A stretch of DNA of 64,000 bases. Source: Anaeramoeba ignava (lineage: Eukaryota; Metamonada; Anaeramoebidae). Positions within the stretch are counted from its first letter, which is position 1. Every line of letters begins with the position of its first letter. Positions 60,178 to 64,000 of this stretch are shown here, one piece after another. The notes beneath the pieces are model-generated. The model made no database searches. It was given only the letters and a program-made list of their open reading frames with translations, and was not told the origin of the DNA. Where the stretch lies: NCBI GenBank assembly GCA_028826165.1, contig JAPDFW010000012.1, positions 1 through 64,000 of the forward strand, written 5' to 3'. The translations under genes and the position numbers were made by a program.

Positions 60178-62821
60178 ATGAGTCAAAGTCAAAATGCAAA
60201 TATAAATCAACTTTGTTCTTTTCTTTTAAAATATAAATGGTGTCATTCTTATCAACATTTTAAACTTAAAAACCATGCAGAACATCCACCAAAAAATGTG
60301 TTATGTCCAAATATTGTAAAATATGGATCTTGTAGAGATTCAAATTGTCCTTATCAACGTAATTAAAATTAAAATTAATTTATAAAATTAAAATTCAAAT
60401 TAAAATTAAAATTCAATTCAATTTAATTTAATATTCAATACAATTCAATTCAATTTAAATCAATTCAATATTTAATTTAATTCAATTCAATTTAATTTAA
60501 TTTAATTCAATACAATTCAAATTAAATCCAATTCAATACTCAATTCAATTCAATATTCAATTTAATTCAATTCAATTCAATATTCAATTTAATATTCAAT
60601 TCAATTCAATTCAATTCAAATTCAATTCAATTCAATATTCAAATTAAATCCAATTCAATTTAATTCAATTCAATTCAATTTAATATTCAATTCAATATTC
60701 AATTCAATTCAATTCAATATTCAATTTAATATTCAATTCAATTCAATATTCAATTCAATTCAATATTCAATTCAATTTAATATTCAATACTCAATTCAAT
60801 TCAATATTCAATTCAATTCAATTCAATATTCAATTTAATATTCAATTCAATATTCAATTCAATATTCAATTCAATTCAAATCAATTCAATACTCAATTTA
60901 AATCAATTCAATATTTAATTCAAAATTCAATTCAATTCAATTCAATATTCAATTCAATTCAATTCAATATTCAATTCAATTCAATTCAATATTCAATTCA
61001 ATTCAATTCAATATTCAATTCAATATTCAATTCAATTCAATTCAATTCAATTCAATTCAATTCAATATTCAATTCAATTCAATATTCAATTCAATTCAAT
61101 ATTCAATTCAATTCAATATTCAATTCAATTCAATATTCAATTCAATTCAATATTCAATTTAAAATTCAATTTAATATTCAATTCAATATTCAATTTAAAA
61201 TTCAATTCAATATTCAATTTAAAATTCAATTCAATATTTAATTTAAAATTCAATTCAAATCAATTTAAAATTTCTTTAGATGTCAATCCAAAAAATAAAT
61301 ATTATAATCAAATTGTTCAAAACGCTGATCCTAATGGTGAATTACACAAAGTAAAAAGAGAAAATTGTTATTATTGGTGTGATCTCCAAATGAAAGATCA
61401 AATATGTTCAAATTATGCAAATTCAGGAGATTGTCCAGATTTAAATTGTTTATTTCAACATCATACAGATAAAAATTTTGTTAGAAACGATCCAGTTATA
61501 CAAAAATACACCCCAATATTACCAAGAAAAAGAGATAAGAAAACATCCAAAAGAACAGGCAAACCAAAAGAAAAGAAAACTATTGATGATCTTGACAAAT
61601 TTTATAAGCATTTAACAAAGAAAGTGAATCAAGCAAATGTACCAATGTATGCCAAATTATGTCCTAGTTTACTTGATAAAAAAGATAATACAATAATTGG
61701 ATGTACAAATCCAACATGTCTTTATGCACATCCAAATCCTGAAGCAATTATAAAATATAAACATGAATTTGATTCAAATTGGCTTAATACTATGTCAAGT
61801 GAATATTGTGAAGATTACGGAAAAACTTTTATTTGTACAAAATTAAGTTGCAAAAAACAACATATAAATTATTTAAATAATTTACCTGAAGAAGAACCAC
61901 AAGAAACAGATAATAGCCAACCTCTTTGCCCTTATTTAATGAGAAACTGGATGTGTAAATTCAAAACTGTTGAGATTATACATCAAAAGATAAAAGATTA
62001 GTTTGCAATTTTAGACATAATATTCCTCCTACTTTAAAGATTAAACAACAAGATGCAAAATTAGAAGATCTTAAAACTGATAATCCTATTTATATTGATA
62101 TTGAAAAGAAATTCAAGCATAACTGGACTTATGGAACAGTTCCAACTGTTATCAAAATTCAAAAAATTAATAACCCTTATTTATCACATTGGTTTAATAG
62201 ACGTAAATTATATCTTGAAGAAAGAAGAAAAAAGATATTTGCTGTTAATGAACTTTATCATGGAACTGATGAGAGATATTTAAAAACAATTATGGATACT
62301 GGATTTTATATTGTTAGTAATTATAATGCAAGTCCTAAATGTAAATCATCAGGATATAAAGGGAATAATAATCAACCATCTTTTTGTAATATTGATTGTC
62401 CCCATTGCAAGGAAAAACATATTTGGAATAAGTGCCATATGTATGGACTTGGGTAAGTATTTTTATTTAATTATTTCAATCAATTTTAAATTATAAATTA
62501 TTAAAATAAATTTTTTGAAATTTATAAATGAAAAGAATTTATTTGACTCTTTGCTCATCAAAAAGTGATAAATATGTGAAAGAATTAGGAAGTGACAAAA
62601 AACTTTTCTTATGTGATGTTTCATTAGGAGAATCATATTATCACAAAGAAAATCTTCAAAAACCTGATGCAGCTCATGATTGGGTATTACCTCCAGATGG
62701 ATATGATTCAATAACTGTTCCTGGAAGTAGAAATACTTCAACTTTAAATGTTTTGAATAATGAATTTATTATTTTCCATAAATTTCAAGCAATTCCTCGA
62801 TATCTTATTACTTACAAATAA
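60178..62821 (+). CDS. CCCH zinc-finger PARP, copy B (three exons, one frame break)
   Basis: Exons are 60178-60358, 61280-62452 and 62536-62821, the same structure as copy A. The first finger CPNIVKYGSCRDSNCPYQ-H is again completed across intron 1. Later fingers are CSNYANSGDCPDLNCLFQH, CTNPTCLYAH, CEDYGKTFICTKLSCKKQH and CPYLMRNWMC ... CNFRH. The catalytic domain keeps NELYHGTDERYL, SKSDKYV and LNNEFIIF (H-Y-E). One A is missing after ACTGTT (61971/61972) compared with copy A (GTTGAG for GTTAGAG). Unshifted reading therefore stops at TAG near 62001, before the PARP part. About 150 bp around the HGT motif, and the last intron, are nearly identical to copy A. This points to recent duplication or gene conversion. 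Confidence 0.87.
60359..61279 (+). repeat. intron 1 of CCCH-PARP copy B, TTCAATTCAATA repeat
   Basis: The intron begins GTAATTAAAATT and ends AAATTTCTTTAG. The inside is AATTCAATTCAATATTC units, the same family as the flanking spacers and copy C's intron. Confidence 0.88.
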
Positions 62822-62849
62822 ATCAATTCAATTTATTTGGATTATTTCT

Positions 62850-63330
62850 TTTAATCAAATCAAATCAAATTAAATCAAATTAAATTAAATTAAATTAAAT
62901 CAAATTAAATTAAATTAAATCAAATTAAATTAAATTAAATTAAATTAAATTAAATTAAATCAAATCAAATTAAATCAAATTAAATCAAATCAACAAATTA
63001 AATTAAATTAAATTAAATCAAATTAAATTAAATCAAATCAAATTAAATCAAATCAAATTAAATCCAAATTAAATCAAATTAAATTAAATCAAATCAAATC
63101 AAATTAAATTAAATTAAATCAAATTAAATCAAATTAAATTAAATTAAATCAAATCAAATTAAATTAAATTAAATCAAATCAAATCAAATCAAATCAAATT
63201 AAATTAAATTAAATCAAATTAAATCAAATTAAATTAATTCAAATTAAATTAAATCAAATTAAATTAAATTAAATCAAATTAAATCAAATCAAATCAAATT
63301 AAATTAAATCAAATCAAATTAAATTAAAAA
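62850..63330. repeat. AAATTAAATC/AAATCAAATT satellite between PARP copies B and C
   Basis: Five-base steps (AAATT, AAATC) form a 480-bp array after the copy B stop. From 63331 to 63469 lies the A/T-rich upstream region shared with copy B, including AAGAAGACATTTAATTAATT near 63381. Confidence 0.85.
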
Positions 63331-63469
63331 ATAATCAATTCCACTTTTTTTTTTAATTCAATTCCTTAAAAAAGAAGAATAAAAAGAAGACATTTAATTA
63401 ATTAAAAAAATTTTATTTTCCTTTTTTTTTTTCATTTTTTTCCTTTTTTTCCTTTTTTAAATTACAAAA

Positions 63470-64000
63470 ATGAGTCAAAGTCAAAATGCAAATATAAATC
63501 AACTTTGTTCTTTTCTTTTAAAATATAAATGGTGTCATTCTTATCAACATTTTAAACTTAAAAACCATGCAGAACATCCACCAAAAAATGTGTTATGTCC
63601 AAATATTGTAAAATATGGATCTTGTAGAGATTCAAATTGTCCTTATCAACGTAATTAAAATTCAAATTAAAATTAAAATTCAATTCAATTTAATTTAATA
63701 TTCAATACAATTCAATTCAATTCAATTTAATTCAATTCAATTCAATTCAATATTCAATTCAAAATTCAATTCAATTCAATATTCAATTCAATTCAATTCA
63801 ATATTCAATTCAATATTCAATTCAATATTCAATTCAATTCAATTTAATTCAATTCAATTTAATATTCAATTCAATTCAATTCAATATTCAATTCAATATT
63901 TAATTTAATTCAATTCAATTCAATTCAATTCAATTTAATTTAACTTAATTCAATTCAATTTAATTCAATTCAATTTAATTTAATATTCAATTCAATTCAA
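63470..64000 (+). CDS. CCCH zinc-finger PARP, copy C, first exon only (cut by window end)
   Basis: Exon 1 (63470-63650) appears identical to copy B exon 1 over 181 bp and ends at the same CAAC/GTAATT donor. Intron 1 (from 63651) begins like copy B's and continues as TTCAATTCAATA repeats to the window edge. The remaining exons should lie to the right. Without splicing the exon would encode a 62-residue peptide ending RN. Confidence 0.8.

Noticed and set aside
61943-62001. Short intron in PARP copy B (GTGTAAATTC to GATTAG) that would restore frame
   Set aside because: It would delete a zinc-ligand Cys of the fifth finger, and copy A has no equivalent intron that restores its frame.
1-64000. 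Reassigned stop codons (ciliate-type code)
   Set aside because: TAA and TGA end recognisable proteins at the expected place, and no conserved domain has an in-frame stop that a reassigned codon would explain.

Overview
The window reads as nuclear DNA of a very AT-rich, repeat-rich unicellular eukaryote. The evidence is GT-AG introns with T-rich 3' ends, a histone H4 gene, spliceosome, nucleolar and Sin3 genes, and many proteins with Asn/Gln/Glu low-complexity tracts. Architectures such as CH-RhoGEF-PH, BTB-TLDc, multi-PH with EF-hands and CCCH-PARP suggest a free-living amoeboid protist. The style (NQN/NEN tracts, BTB-TLDc and RhoGEF expansions) is most like Anaeramoeba (Metamonada), but that placement is an inference, not shown by a marker gene. 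TAA and TGA both act as terminal stops, so the code looks standard.

Layout, left to right. 1-4105 (minus): 5' part of a HUWE1/TOM1-type HECT E3 gene with several frame breaks, perhaps with its first exon at 7352-7387 beyond a 3.2 kb tandem-repeat intron. 8123-14785 (plus): six-exon SIN3 corepressor. 14975-16270 (minus): divergent actin-related protein. 16.3-18.7 kb: satellite. 18703-21144 (minus): Ro60/TROVE protein. 21907-24358 (minus): SART1/Snu66. 24.4-25.8 kb: nine 161-bp tandem units. 25921-26995 (minus): three-exon bZIP factor. 28335-36090 (minus): giant CH-RhoGEF-PH-repeat-PH gene. 36270-38477 (plus): NOL10/Enp2, whose 3' end is amplified about 12 times to 39.5 kb. 39575-39955 (minus): unknown acidic protein. 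40132-40443 (minus): divergent histone H4 with a nested palindrome upstream and then a 155-bp satellite to 43.8 kb. 43843-46180 (minus): RBM28/Nop4. 47249-48079 (minus): bacterial-looking alpha/beta hydrolase. 48228-49729 (minus): BTB protein with a TLDc-like segment. 49914-52430 (minus): four-PH plus EF-hand protein. 52.5-55.1 kb: 11-bp satellite. 55109-56604 (minus): BTB-BACK-TLDc. 56713 to the end (plus): three tandem CCCH zinc-finger/PARP genes, the third cut by the window edge.

The genes do not form one pathway. Several are core nuclear functions (SIN3, H4, ARP, SART1, NOL10, RBM28, Ro60). Others are signalling or adaptor proteins. The tandem CCCH-PARP cluster is the strongest candidate for an unusual system: an RNA-binding ADP-ribosyltransferase family with an apparently complete H-Y-E triad. 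In both complete copies the zinc-finger and catalytic parts lie in different frames.

Two features run through the whole window. First, almost every intron or spacer over 300 bp is filled by its own 11-16 bp or 80-160 bp tandem repeat. Second, about half of the conserved genes carry single-base frame breaks, mostly in A/T runs or low-complexity coding repeats. Residual assembly indels are the simplest explanation, but the paralogous PARP breaks are not in long homopolymers. All exon boundaries here were derived by eye from GT/AG sites, phase and family alignment.
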